A DNA stretch of 9,466 nt. It comes from Deinococcus sp. (lineage in GTDB: Bacteria; Deinococcota; Deinococci; Deinococcales; Deinococcaceae). The position numbers and the translations under genes are program-made. The stretch spans positions 1 to 9,466 of the forward strand of contig JAQBPF010000062.1 in the NCBI GenBank assembly GCA_028287665.1, in the 5' to 3' direction. Under the pieces are notes generated by a model, which worked only from the letters and a program-made list of their open reading frames with translations, was not told the origin of the DNA and searched no databases. Positions 1 through 5,936 of the stretch are shown piece after piece (positions within the stretch are counted from its first letter, which is position 1; each line of letters begins with the position of its first letter).

Positions 1-162
1 GCAGACTGTTTCAGGGCCTTTTTGCCCAAGCCACAGGTCATGTTGGATGATCAGCCTGTGGCCGACTGGCGCAGACTGGTTTGCGTCCATCCAAATGAGT
101 GTGACCAGCGTAACGTTGAAGATTACCGTCTATCTATGCAAACTCGGCGATAGGCACCCAAC
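1..162. other. Left-edge region without a confident gene
   Basis: Two plus-strand frames are open from the window edge. One runs to a TAG at 151-153 (about 50 codons) and contains Trp, Cys and acidic/basic residues that could be a protein C-terminus. The other runs to a TGA near 194. Neither shows the strong G/C third-position preference of the other genes here, and neither gives a recognisable motif. I found no hairpin followed by a T tract that would terminate mnmA, which ends at 163 on the minus strand. The region could hold the 3' end of a gene starting outside the window, or be intergenic. Confidence 0.3.
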
Positions 163-1365
163 TCAGGCAGGCAAAATAGGCAACACCCGCGTATGATCGG
201 CAATCAACCCACCACCCAGGAGGCGAGAACCGTCGTACAGCACGGCACTCTGGCCCGGCGCAACCGCAAACTGAGGTTCAGCAAAACGCAGCTCGAAGCC
301 TGTTTCATCGGCGCGCATGACGGTGGCCCGCACAGGCCTGGTGCGGTAGCGAACCTGTACGTCAAGTTCGGTGGGCAAGTCGGCCAGATCCAGCAGGTAA
401 TTGGGCGTTTCGGCCTTCAGGTCGCTCCAGAGGCAGTCCTCGTAATCGCCCACCCAGACGGTATTGGTGGCCGGGTCAAGGTGAACGATGTGGCGCACCC
501 GGTGAGACTGATACAGGCCCATGCCCTTTTTCTGGCCCAGGGTGTAAAACTGCGTGCCCATGTGATCGCCCACTACTTCGCCGCTGCTGATTTCGCGGAT
601 AAATCCGGTGGCCTGCGGCAGATGTTCGGCCACAAAATCCTGCACCTTGCCGGGCACGAAGCAGATGTTCTGGCTTTCGGGCTTGCGGGCGGTCAGCAGG
701 CCGCGCTCCTCGGCGATTTCGCGCACGCGGGGTTTTTCCAGTTCACCCACCGGAAACAGGATGTACGGCAGCGCGTCGCGGGGCGTGCCCCACAGGAAAT
801 AGGTCTGGTCTTTGCGGTGATCGTCGCCCCGGTGAAACTGCACCTCGCCGCCTTCAGGCTCCACCCGCTTGACGTAATGCCCGGTGGCCACGTAGCGGCA
901 GCCCAGCATTTTGGCCTTCTTGACCAGTTCGTCAAATTTGACTTTGGTGTTGCAGTTCACGCAGGGATTGGGCGTGCGGCCCTTGGCGTACTCATCGAGA
1001 AAAGGCCCGACGATGTGGCGCTGAAACTGCTCGCGGTAGTCCAGCAGATAAAAGGGAACGCCGACCTGTTCGGCCACCCGCCGCGCTTCGTAGGCCGCGT
1101 CGGGCGAGCAGCAGGTGTCGAAGGTGTCCACACGCTTGTCATCGGGCCAGAAGCGCATCATCGCGCCCACCACCGAGTAGCCCGCGTCTTTGAGCAGGGC
1201 CGCCGTCACGCTGCTGTCTACGCCGCCCGACATGGCACACAGCACGCGCTCGCCCGCCGGAGCAGTGGCCGAGTTGTTGCCCAGATAGTTCTGAACAGAA
1301 GCGTTCTGAACCGCTGGCGCATCAATTGAGGAGGTGGTGGGGGTGGAAGTTGCCGCTGCCGTCAT
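163..1365 (-). CDS. mnmA: tRNA-specific 2-thiouridylase MnmA
   Basis: MnmA is a cytoplasmic enzyme that adenylates U34 of Lys, Glu and Gln tRNAs and replaces its 2-oxygen with sulfur. Counting from the ATG at 1365 (400 residues), the PP-loop ATP motif SGGVDSSV is at about 46-53. The motif TPNPCVNCNTKVKF supplies Cys135 and Cys138, and SQNICFVPG supplies Cys235. Cys138 and Cys235 match the two catalytic cysteines of E. coli MnmA (Cys102, Cys199); the extra Cys135 gives a CxxC. DTCCSPDAA and ATGHY are further family signatures, and the C-terminal third is the usual beta-barrel domain. The frame stays open to a TTG at 1431, but a TAATCT box at 1376-1381 lies inside that extension, so I prefer the ATG. 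Residues 1-38 are low-complexity (Ala, Thr, Ser, Asn) and absent from typical MnmA. The upstream HD-GYP gene ends 117 bases before this start. Confidence 0.96.
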   Translation of the reverse strand: MTAAATSTPTTSSIDAPAVQNASVQNYLGNNSATAPAGERVLCAMSGGVDSSVTAALLKDAGYSVVGAMMRFWPDDKRVDTFDTCCSPDAAYEARRVAEQVGVPFYLLDYREQFQRHIVGPFLDEYAKGRTPNPCVNCNTKVKFDELVKKAKMLGCRYVATGHYVKRVEPEGGEVQFHRGDDHRKDQTYFLWGTPRDALPYILFPVGELEKPRVREIAEERGLLTARKPESQNICFVPGKVQDFVAEHLPQATGFIREISSGEVVGDHMGTQFYTLGQKKGMGLYQSHRVRHIVHLDPATNTVWVGDYEDCLWSDLKAETPNYLLDLADLPTELDVQVRYRTRPVRATVMRADETGFELRFAEPQFAVAPGQSAVLYDGSRLLGGGLIADHTRVLPILPA

Positions 1366-1375
1366 ACCGCTGGGG

Positions 1376-1381
1376 AGATTA
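1376..1381 (-). promoter_or_regulatory. -10 box of mnmA
   Basis: TAATCT on the minus strand ends 10 bases before the ATG at 1365. Transcription would start only a few bases before the ATG, giving an almost leaderless mRNA. No purine-rich ribosome binding site precedes the ATG and no good -35 box is visible. Confidence 0.5.
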
Positions 1382-1482
1382 GCAGAGGGGGCGGCGCAGC
1401 GCGGTGACGGGGGAAGCAATCGGGGGCGCAAGAGGGGAAGGAAGCTGAACCGGAGAGTTGAGCCTCAGCGTCGGCCTGCACT

Positions 1483-1956
1483 CTAGGCGCTGGACTGTAC
1501 GCTACCCGCGCTTTTCCTGTTGGGCAAGCGCCCCGCCGCATGGGCCGTCAACAACGCAGCGACCACCTGGGGATCGAACTGGCTGCCCGCGCCGTCTCTG
1601 AGGTACTTCAGGGCGTCGGCTTCCGTCCAGGCCTCCTTGTAGGGCCGCACAGCCCGCAAGGCGTCGTACACGTCCACCACACTCACGATTCGGCCTGCCA
1701 GCGGAATGGCTTCGGCACGCAGGCCCGCCGGATAGCCGCCGCCGTCCCAACGCTCGTGGTGGGTGCGGGCCGCCACCGCTGCCAGCAGCAAAAACGAATG
1801 CTGAGCGCCTTCCAAAATTTCTGCGCCGATAAAGGTATGGGTTTTAACGATTTCGAACTCGGCAGGGGTCAGGCGTCCGGGCTTAAGCAAAATAGCGTCG
1901 GGCAGAGCAATTTTGCCGATGTCGTGCAAACGGGCGGCCACCCGCAAGCCCTGCAC
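1483..1956 (-). CDS. HD-GYP domain, C-terminal part of an interrupted gene
   Basis: This frame encodes a nearly complete HD-GYP phosphohydrolase core, the family that degrades cyclic di-GMP. Counting from the GTG at 1956 (157 residues), it has His11-Asp12 in LHDIGKI, His40, His66-His67 in [12 protein letters not shown] with the GYP at 74-76, and Asp95 in VVDVYDAL. The main metal ligands and signature loop are therefore intact. The first helix of the domain, with its E-Y-R-D and following His, is missing here. It is at the end of the upstream frame 1963-3306, in the same reading frame and separated only by TAA-GAC-TTC. This is therefore the 3' part of one ancestral gene of about 607 codons. 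No ribosome binding site precedes the GTG. Expression would need readthrough, reinitiation after the stop, or a sequence error at 1963-1965. Without its first helix the piece alone may not fold. Confidence 0.75.
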   Translation of the reverse strand: MQGLRVAARLHDIGKIALPDAILLKPGRLTPAEFEIVKTHTFIGAEILEGAQHSFLLLAAVAARTHHERWDGGGYPAGLRAEAIPLAGRIVSVVDVYDALRAVRPYKEAWTEADALKYLRDGAGSQFDPQVVAALLTAHAAGRLPNRKSAGSVQSSA

Positions 1957-1962
1957 GAAGTC

Positions 1963-1965
1963 TTA
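1963..1965 (-). other. In-frame TAA interrupting the HD-GYP gene
   Basis: The minus strand reads GCG CAA CCG TAA GAC TTC GTG CAG GGC. Both flanking frames are in register, so this is a single nonsense codon and not a frameshift. One base change from CAA (Gln) or GAA (Glu) would create it. Either residue suits the linker between the first two helices of an HD-GYP domain. Confidence 0.85.
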
Positions 1966-3306
1966 CGGTTGCGCCAGTTCCTGTGCCACACAGGCCGCTG
2001 CGTCTCCGACCCAGTGGATGTGCGCCCGCGAATCTTGATCCCGGTACTCGGCCACCGTTGCCAGCCGCTCCAGCGTGTGCAGTTGCTCATTTTGCAGCGC
2101 GTGCTCTTGCTGCTGCACCAACTGGCTAAGGCGGTCTGCCTGATGCCGCGCCACCTTGCTGCTTTGCTGAGCCTGCGCCACCTGAAAGCGGGCGGCCATT
2201 TCTTCGAGTGTCCTGCGGGCCTCGTGTTGCAGGCGGGCGAACAGCAGACGGTTATAAGACTCCAATTGAGTCAGCGCTGTCTCGAGGTCTCCGACTTGCC
2301 GCGCGGCATGGCCGTACTGACTGTGCAGGCGCAACCAAGCAGTGTCTTCAAAGGGAATAGACCCGGTGAGGAGGAGGGCCTGTTGAAAATACAACTGGAC
2401 GCCCGCCGGGTCTTGCCGCAGCGCTGCCTCCCGGCCCAGCGCACACAGCCAACGTTGCTCGGTGCGCGGATTGATTCTCAGTTCGTGGGCATCCGTCCAC
2501 GTCCGCCACCGCTCTAGCGCCTGCCGCAGCGGGTCTGCTTGGTCAGCCCATTCTCCCTGCTCCTCTACCGGTTTCACCAGTTCCAGCAGGCGCACATGCA
2601 CATGCAACATGCGCTGCTGAAAGGCGGCATTGTCGGTCACGGGGGGCAAGTCCAGCACGCGGCTCAGGGCGGCCAATCCCTGCTGGGCAAAGGGTCTGAT
2701 CTCCGAATCTTGGCCGGTCAACAGGGCGTGCTCTGCCAAATGCGCCGAACCCGCCGCGCAGGTCAGGTGTCCATAGGCACGAACTTTGTGTTGGATGTGG
2801 GGCGGCAACCCGGACAAGTCGAGGGCCAAAATATCGTGCCCCAGTTCCAGCACCCGCTCTGGGCGGTGAAACTCATTGAAACCGATGCTGGAGTTGTACA
2901 GGGCGAAAGCCAGTTCTGCAGCGTCGAGTTGTGGGGCCAGGGCACAGGCCTGCTCGTGCTGCTCGGCAGACTGCGCCAACAGGCCTAAACACAAATACGC
3001 GATCCCCAAAATGCCGTGAATGCGCCGCAGTTGACGTGGTGGGGCGTACAGGCGGCCCGAGCGCACCGCTTCTGGGGCATGGTCTGCGAGCCAAGTGTTC
3101 ATGCCCAAAAAGCCAGCTATCGGAATTTGCTGGGCCAGTGCCGCCCACTGCGCCGCCTCATCGGAGAACCGCCGCGCCTCCACATAGGCCAACTGTGCCA
3201 ACTGAAATGAAGATTCTGGTTGGCGCTCACTGAGCTGAATAGCCAAGTCGATCAGTTGTGTGGCAGGCACCGGCGCGGGGCCATATTGAAGCACATCTTT
3301 GGGCAT
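1963..3306 (-). CDS. Helical-repeat sensor region and first HD-GYP helix, N-terminal part of an interrupted gene
   Basis: The 447-residue product has no signal peptide or membrane segment and should be cytoplasmic. Residues 15-350 are alpha-helical with repeated Ala/Leu helix pairs, for example around 100-135 and 295-350, resembling tetratricopeptide repeats. Residues 355-415 are rich in Gln, Arg, Glu and Leu and look like a coiled coil. Residues 411-447 (TLERLATVAEYRDQD onward) are the first helix of an HD-GYP domain, and its remainder follows the stop codon at 1483-1956. The usual H-x-x-R-V is H-I-H-W-V here (residues 429-433), so the conserved Arg is Trp. The intact ancestor would have been a helical-repeat sensor joined by a coiled coil to a c-di-GMP phosphodiesterase. 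The ATG at 3306 has an AGGAA 10 bases upstream, unlike most genes in the window. The input signal cannot be deduced. Confidence 0.75.
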   Translation of the reverse strand: MPKDVLQYGPAPVPATQLIDLAIQLSERQPESSFQLAQLAYVEARRFSDEAAQWAALAQQIPIAGFLGMNTWLADHAPEAVRSGRLYAPPRQLRRIHGILGIAYLCLGLLAQSAEQHEQACALAPQLDAAELAFALYNSSIGFNEFHRPERVLELGHDILALDLSGLPPHIQHKVRAYGHLTCAAGSAHLAEHALLTGQDSEIRPFAQQGLAALSRVLDLPPVTDNAAFQQRMLHVHVRLLELVKPVEEQGEWADQADPLRQALERWRTWTDAHELRINPRTEQRWLCALGREAALRQDPAGVQLYFQQALLLTGSIPFEDTAWLRLHSQYGHAARQVGDLETALTQLESYNRLLFARLQHEARRTLEEMAARFQVAQAQQSSKVARHQADRLSQLVQQQEHALQNEQLHTLERLATVAEYRDQDSRAHIHWVGDAAACVAQELAQP

Positions 3307-3334
3307 CTCAATTCGGTTCCTAAGCCAAGTGAAG

Positions 3335-3340
3335 AGCGTA
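3335..3340 (-). promoter_or_regulatory. Possible -10 box of the HD-GYP gene
   Basis: TACGCT on the minus strand lies 28 bases before the ATG at 3306. It would give a leader of about 20 bases that includes AGGAA at 3317-3321. No convincing -35 box is seen, so this is tentative. Confidence 0.3.
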
Positions 3341-3396
3341 GCTGAACGTCCAGTTTTCTAGCTCTACTATGCCACACCGCGCCGCACTGCGCCCTA

Positions 3397-3419
3397 CTTC
3401 TCTACACCGGTGGGAGAAG
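3397..3419. repeat. Near-palindrome in the divergent intergenic region
   Basis: CTTCTC (3397-3402) pairs with GAGAAG (3414-3419) around the perfect octamer palindrome CACCGGTG (3405-3412). It has no T tract, so it is not an obvious terminator. It lies 90 bases upstream of the HD-GYP start and well before lysA, which would suit an operator, but no regulator can be assigned. Confidence 0.4.
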
Positions 3420-3476
3420 AGGTCGGCACGGGGAAGAACAGGTGGTGTACCCCGATGAGAATAAGAAAAGATCGTC

Positions 3477-3568
3477 TGATACGAACTCCACTGGAAACCG
3501 TACTTGTTCTAGTCGCCTTGCTCGAATGAAAAGCCGCGCATTTCGGCTTGTCGTCGGAATTCGTATCA
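3477..3568. repeat. 92-base element with 13-base inverted ends
   Basis: TGATACGAACTCC at 3477-3489 is matched by GGAATTCGTATCA at 3556-3568, inverted with 12 of 13 bases pairing. Inside, AAGCCG (3531-3536) and CGGCTT (3544-3549) form a second stem with a 7-base loop. The element is non-coding and less GC-rich than its surroundings. This looks like a small dispersed repeat or a miniature inverted-repeat element of the kind reported in Deinococcus genomes. Only one copy is in the window, so membership of a repeat family is inferred. No clear target-site duplication was found. Confidence 0.5.
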
Positions 3569-3730
3569 CCATTTTGAAACTCTTCATTTCTCAGCCTTTT
3601 GCAGGCAAGGTGGCCCTATGCTCCGGACCCGCAGAGAGACGGCACACCGCTGAACAAGCCGCAGAAGGTGAAGCCACACCCCTGCATCTACCGGCACAGA
3701 GAAGAAGTTTAAAACTGTCTGCACCTTCGA
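3569..3730. other. Non-coding stretch before the lysA promoter
   Basis: I see no credible gene or known riboswitch here. A 102-codon plus-strand frame (3442-3750) crosses it, but it also crosses the inverted-repeat element and has no family features. A lysine riboswitch leader is unlikely because the lysA promoter boxes lie downstream, immediately before the start codon. Confidence 0.4.
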
Positions 3731-3757
3731 TTGACAACACTGATGATTGATTACACT
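3731..3757 (+). promoter_or_regulatory. lysA promoter (-35 and -10 boxes)
   Basis: A consensus TTGACA -35 box (3731-3736) is followed after 15 bases by TACACT (3752-3757), a TANNNT -10 box. The 15-base spacer is shorter than the usual 17. The GTG at 3767 begins 9 bases after the -10 box, so the transcript should be leaderless or nearly so. Confidence 0.6.
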
Positions 3758-3766
3758 GAAAGAACT

Positions 3767-4930
3767 GTGACCCTCTCCCCCGCTGCCTTGCCTACCCAGT
3801 CTCCGCACCTGCACCGCGCCGCCGCCCAGTTCGGCACGCCGCTGTATGTGTACGCCGCCGCCGAACTCGACGCTGCCCTCCTGCGCGTGCGCTCGGCGTT
3901 TGGCGCGGCGCGGGTCTACTACGCCATGAAAGCCAACCCCAACCTGACCCTGCTGCGGCGCCTGCAGGCGGCGGGGGTGGGCTTCGAGTGCGTCAGCGCG
4001 GGCGAGATTGCGCGGGCCGAACGGGTGGGCGCGGGCGGCGAGCACTTGTTGATCAACGGCCCCGCCAAAAGTGACGCCGAATATGCGGCGGGCGCAAGGC
4101 TGGGAGCCACTTTTATTGTCGACCGGGCCGAAGAAGTGAACCTGCTGCCGCCCCACTCGCGGGCATTGGTGCGGGTCAATCCAGCACTCGACATCAGCAC
4201 ACATGACCACCTTGCCACGGGCGCGGCACACAGCAAATTCGGCGTGACGCTGGCACAGGCTCCGGCGGTACTGCAAACCCTGCGGGATGCGGGCCACACG
4301 GCATTGGGGCTGCATGTGCATATCGGCAGCGCCATTCGCAACGCGCAGGATTTCACGGCAGCCTTCGCACGCTTGGCCGACCTGAGGGCCGAAACTGGCC
4401 CGCTGGCCGTGCTGGACGCAGGCGGCGGCTGGGGCCTGAACGCCGATTTGCCCGGTATTGCGCGGGAAGCGTGGGCGGTGGCCGACGTGTTTGGGGCAGA
4501 GCTGTGGGTGGAACCGGGCCGTTACCTGGTGGCGCAGGCCGGAACGCTGCTGACACGGGTGGTGGGCACCAAGCAGACCGGGCGAAACTTCGTGCTGGTA
4601 GACGCAGGAATGACCGAGCTGCTGCGGCCCATGCTGTACGGCGCGGCCCATCCGGTGTCGGCTTTGTGGGAAGGGGCAGAGGAAACCGTGTGGGACGTTG
4701 CCGGGCCAGCCTGCGAAAGTGGCGACCTGTTGGCGCGGGACGTGACCCTGCCCACCCCGAAGCGCGGCGACCTGCTGGCGATTCATGAGGCCGGAGCCTA
4801 CGGCGCAGGCATGAGCAGCAACTACCTGACCCGCTCCCGCCCTGCCGAGGTGCTGTGGGAAGGCGGCGAGCTGAAGCTGATGCGTCGGCGCGAGACCCCG
4901 GAAGACGTGTGGGCTGCGGAAGTGGAGTAG
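3767..4930 (+). CDS. lysA: Diaminopimelate decarboxylase (LysA-type, PLP fold III)
   Basis: LysA decarboxylates meso-diaminopimelate to L-lysine in the cytoplasm using pyridoxal phosphate, usually as a dimer. Counting from the GTG at 3767 (387 residues), the PLP lysine is Lys55 in YYAMKANPN. SKFG is at 156-159, HIGS at 185-188, the phosphate-binding GGGWG at 219-223, EPGR at 249-252, CESGD at 316-320 (active-site Cys from the partner subunit), and HEAGAYG ends near 346. CESGD points to a diaminopimelate decarboxylase over ornithine or arginine decarboxylases. The frame is open to a TTG at 3731, but that codon is part of the TTGACA promoter box, so the GTG is preferred; an ATG at 3743 has the same problem. 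If the host is a Deinococcus, which is thought to make lysine through alpha-aminoadipate, the substrate deserves checking. An octamer repeat follows 23 bases after the stop. Confidence 0.93.
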   Translation: MTLSPAALPTQSPHLHRAAAQFGTPLYVYAAAELDAALLRVRSAFGAARVYYAMKANPNLTLLRRLQAAGVGFECVSAGEIARAERVGAGGEHLLINGPAKSDAEYAAGARLGATFIVDRAEEVNLLPPHSRALVRVNPALDISTHDHLATGAAHSKFGVTLAQAPAVLQTLRDAGHTALGLHVHIGSAIRNAQDFTAAFARLADLRAETGPLAVLDAGGGWGLNADLPGIAREAWAVADVFGAELWVEPGRYLVAQAGTLLTRVVGTKQTGRNFVLVDAGMTELLRPMLYGAAHPVSALWEGAEETVWDVAGPACESGDLLARDVTLPTPKRGDLLAIHEAGAYGAGMSSNYLTRSRPAEVLWEGGELKLMRRRETPEDVWAAEVE

Positions 4931-4953
4931 TTGGTTCTGTCCGCAGGGAAGGC

Positions 4954-4974
4954 GTCTAAGGGTCGAAGGAAAGG
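4954..4974 (+). repeat. Tandem GTCTAAGG-type octamer after lysA
   Basis: GTCTAAGG (4954-4961) is followed directly by GTCGAAGG (4962-4969) and AAAGG, starting 23 bases after the lysA stop. Related tandem units lie at 6835-6853 and 8265-8292, each downstream of a gene and in that gene's sense orientation. Confidence 0.6.
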
Positions 4975-5059
4975 CCAGGACAAGCGAAAACAGCCACGTC
5001 ACCACGTTCCCGCCCAAATCGGTGTGAGACCGTCCCGTCATGCGTGCAACGCGTGGGCC

Positions 5060-5076
5060 CATTCCATATGGGAATG
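5060..5076. repeat. Inverted repeat CATTCC-ATATG-GGAATG
   Basis: Six-base arms, CATTCC (5060-5065) and GGAATG (5071-5076), flank ATATG, with the palindrome CCATATGG inside. Its length and symmetry suit an operator for a dimeric regulator. It lies 226 bases before tetR, however, so a link to that gene is speculative. Confidence 0.35.
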
Positions 5077-5289
5077 AACTGGAGATTCGGCTTCAAATGA
5101 GCGATTCTGCCGACTCAACACGCGACAAGATGACACCTGCCCAGTGCAACGTTAACTTCCCTGATCCCTTTGGGGCTGGGGGCGGGGAAAAGCGTGGGAG
5201 CAGTCCAGTAAACAAAATAATCAACAGAACGCCGCCTCAGCCCACAGCGTCGGCCGCCCGCGTCTCTGCCCTGCCTGGCCCCGCCCCGG

Positions 5290-5295
5290 TATGAT
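5290..5295 (+). promoter_or_regulatory. -10 box of the tetR-family gene
   Basis: TATGAT ends 6 bases before the GTG at 5302, the spacing expected for a leaderless transcript. No -35 box near consensus is seen upstream. Confidence 0.6.
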
Positions 5296-5301
5296 GCAGC
5301 C

Positions 5302-5892
5302 GTGACCGCCCCGCATCCGCCGACGCCCCTGCCCGACACCACCCGCACCCGGATTCAGACGGAGGCAGCGCGGCTGTTTGTGGCCAGCGGCTATCACGGT
5401 GTCAGCATGCGCGAGGTGGCCGAGGCGGTGGGCGTGACCAAACCCGCGCTGTATCACCACTACGCCGATAAGGAAGCCCTGTTTTTGGCCATGCTGGACG
5501 GCACATTGGCAGGCCTGGCTCGGCTGGTGGCCCACGCGGGCGAGCAGCAAGGCATCCGGGCGCAACTAGAGGTCCTGGTCAGCGATCTGGTGGCCAGCGC
5601 CCCGGCCCAACGCGTGGGCCTGCAACTGGCGGGCGAACTGCGGCATGTATCGCCCGAACGACGCGCCGCCTTCGAGGGCGAATACCGCCGGGTGTGGATG
5701 GGCGGCCTGACCGCACTGATCGAAAGTGCAGCGGCACGCGGCGAACTGCGGGCCGATCTGCCCCCAGCAGTGCTGACGCGGGCCCTGTTGGCGCTGACCT
5801 ATCCGCTGGTCACGGGTGCGCCGCCTGCCGATCCGCAGGGCACGGCGCGGGCGCTCCTGGCCGTGTATCTGGACGGAGCCACACCGCACTAA
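5302..5892 (+). CDS. TetR/AcrR family transcriptional regulator
   Basis: The 196-residue protein has the family's usual length and layout. Residues 13-60 form the DNA-binding domain: RIQTEAARLFVASGYHGVS, then the helix-turn-helix MREVAEAVGVTKPALYHHY at 36-54 followed by DKEALF. Residues 65-190 are the variable all-helical ligand-binding and dimerisation part. Such proteins usually repress a nearby gene or operon and release DNA when a small molecule binds. Neither ligand nor target can be read from this sequence. The neighbours, lysA upstream and a convergent endonuclease III gene downstream, are not typical efflux targets. The GTG start is chosen because TATGAT lies 6 bases before it and the preceding codons carry no family similarity. 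The first 12 residues are Pro-rich. A strong hairpin terminator follows the stop by 18 bases. Confidence 0.92.
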   Translation: MTAPHPPTPLPDTTRTRIQTEAARLFVASGYHGVSMREVAEAVGVTKPALYHHYADKEALFLAMLDGTLAGLARLVAHAGEQQGIRAQLEVLVSDLVASAPAQRVGLQLAGELRHVSPERRAAFEGEYRRVWMGGLTALIESAAARGELRADLPPAVLTRALLALTYPLVTGAPPADPQGTARALLAVYLDGATPH

Positions 5893-5909
5893 AAATCAAT
5901 TCGGACAAT

Positions 5910-5936
5910 GCCTGCTTTTATTCAGCAGGCGTTTTT
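5910..5936 (+). terminator. Intrinsic terminator of tetR, overlapping the end of the convergent gene
   Basis: GCCTGCT (5910-5916) pairs with AGCAGGC (5924-5930) across the 7-base loop TTTATTC, followed by GTTTTTGC. It ends plus-strand transcription after tetR. The last codons and the TAA (5918-5920) of the minus-strand endonuclease III gene lie inside it. On the minus strand the hairpin is followed by ATTGTCC, which is not a good T tract, so it works mainly in the plus direction. Confidence 0.8.

Larger units (their letters stand above)
4931..5289. other. Intergenic region between lysA and tetR
   Basis: This gap holds the octamer repeat at 4954-4974, a hairpin at 5060-5076 and an A-rich patch near 5211-5228, but no credible gene. 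A plus-strand frame at 5040-5294 (84 codons) is Pro, Ser and Ala rich at its end, has no family features and runs into the tetR promoter box. No terminator with a T tract was found for lysA. Confidence 0.5.

Noticed and set aside
193..1329. 378-codon plus-strand frame across mnmA
   Set aside because: It is antisense to a complete, motif-rich mnmA. Long antisense frames are common in GC-rich genes, and the product has no recognisable motif.
1869..2090. Frameshift as the cause of the HD-GYP interruption
   Set aside because: The two coding frames are in the same register across 1963-1965. The alternative frame here has no HD-GYP residues, so it is a nonsense codon.
1540..2517. 325-codon plus-strand frame across the HD-GYP gene
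   Set aside because: It is antisense to both coding parts of the HD-GYP gene, with no domain and no start signals.
3442..3750. 102-codon plus-strand frame before lysA
   Set aside because: It runs through the inverted-repeat element and the lysA promoter, has mixed codon use and no motif.
3569..3766. Lysine or other riboswitch upstream of lysA
   Set aside because: The promoter boxes lie immediately before the start codon, leaving no leader, and no riboswitch core was recognised.
3584..5062. 492-codon minus-strand frame across lysA
   Set aside because: It is antisense to lysA and spans the promoter and both intergenic regions. The product is rich in His, Gln, Arg and Gly, as expected for a shadow frame.
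5040..5294. 84-codon plus-strand frame before tetR
   Set aside because: It ends within the tetR -10 box, has a compositionally biased end and no family similarity.
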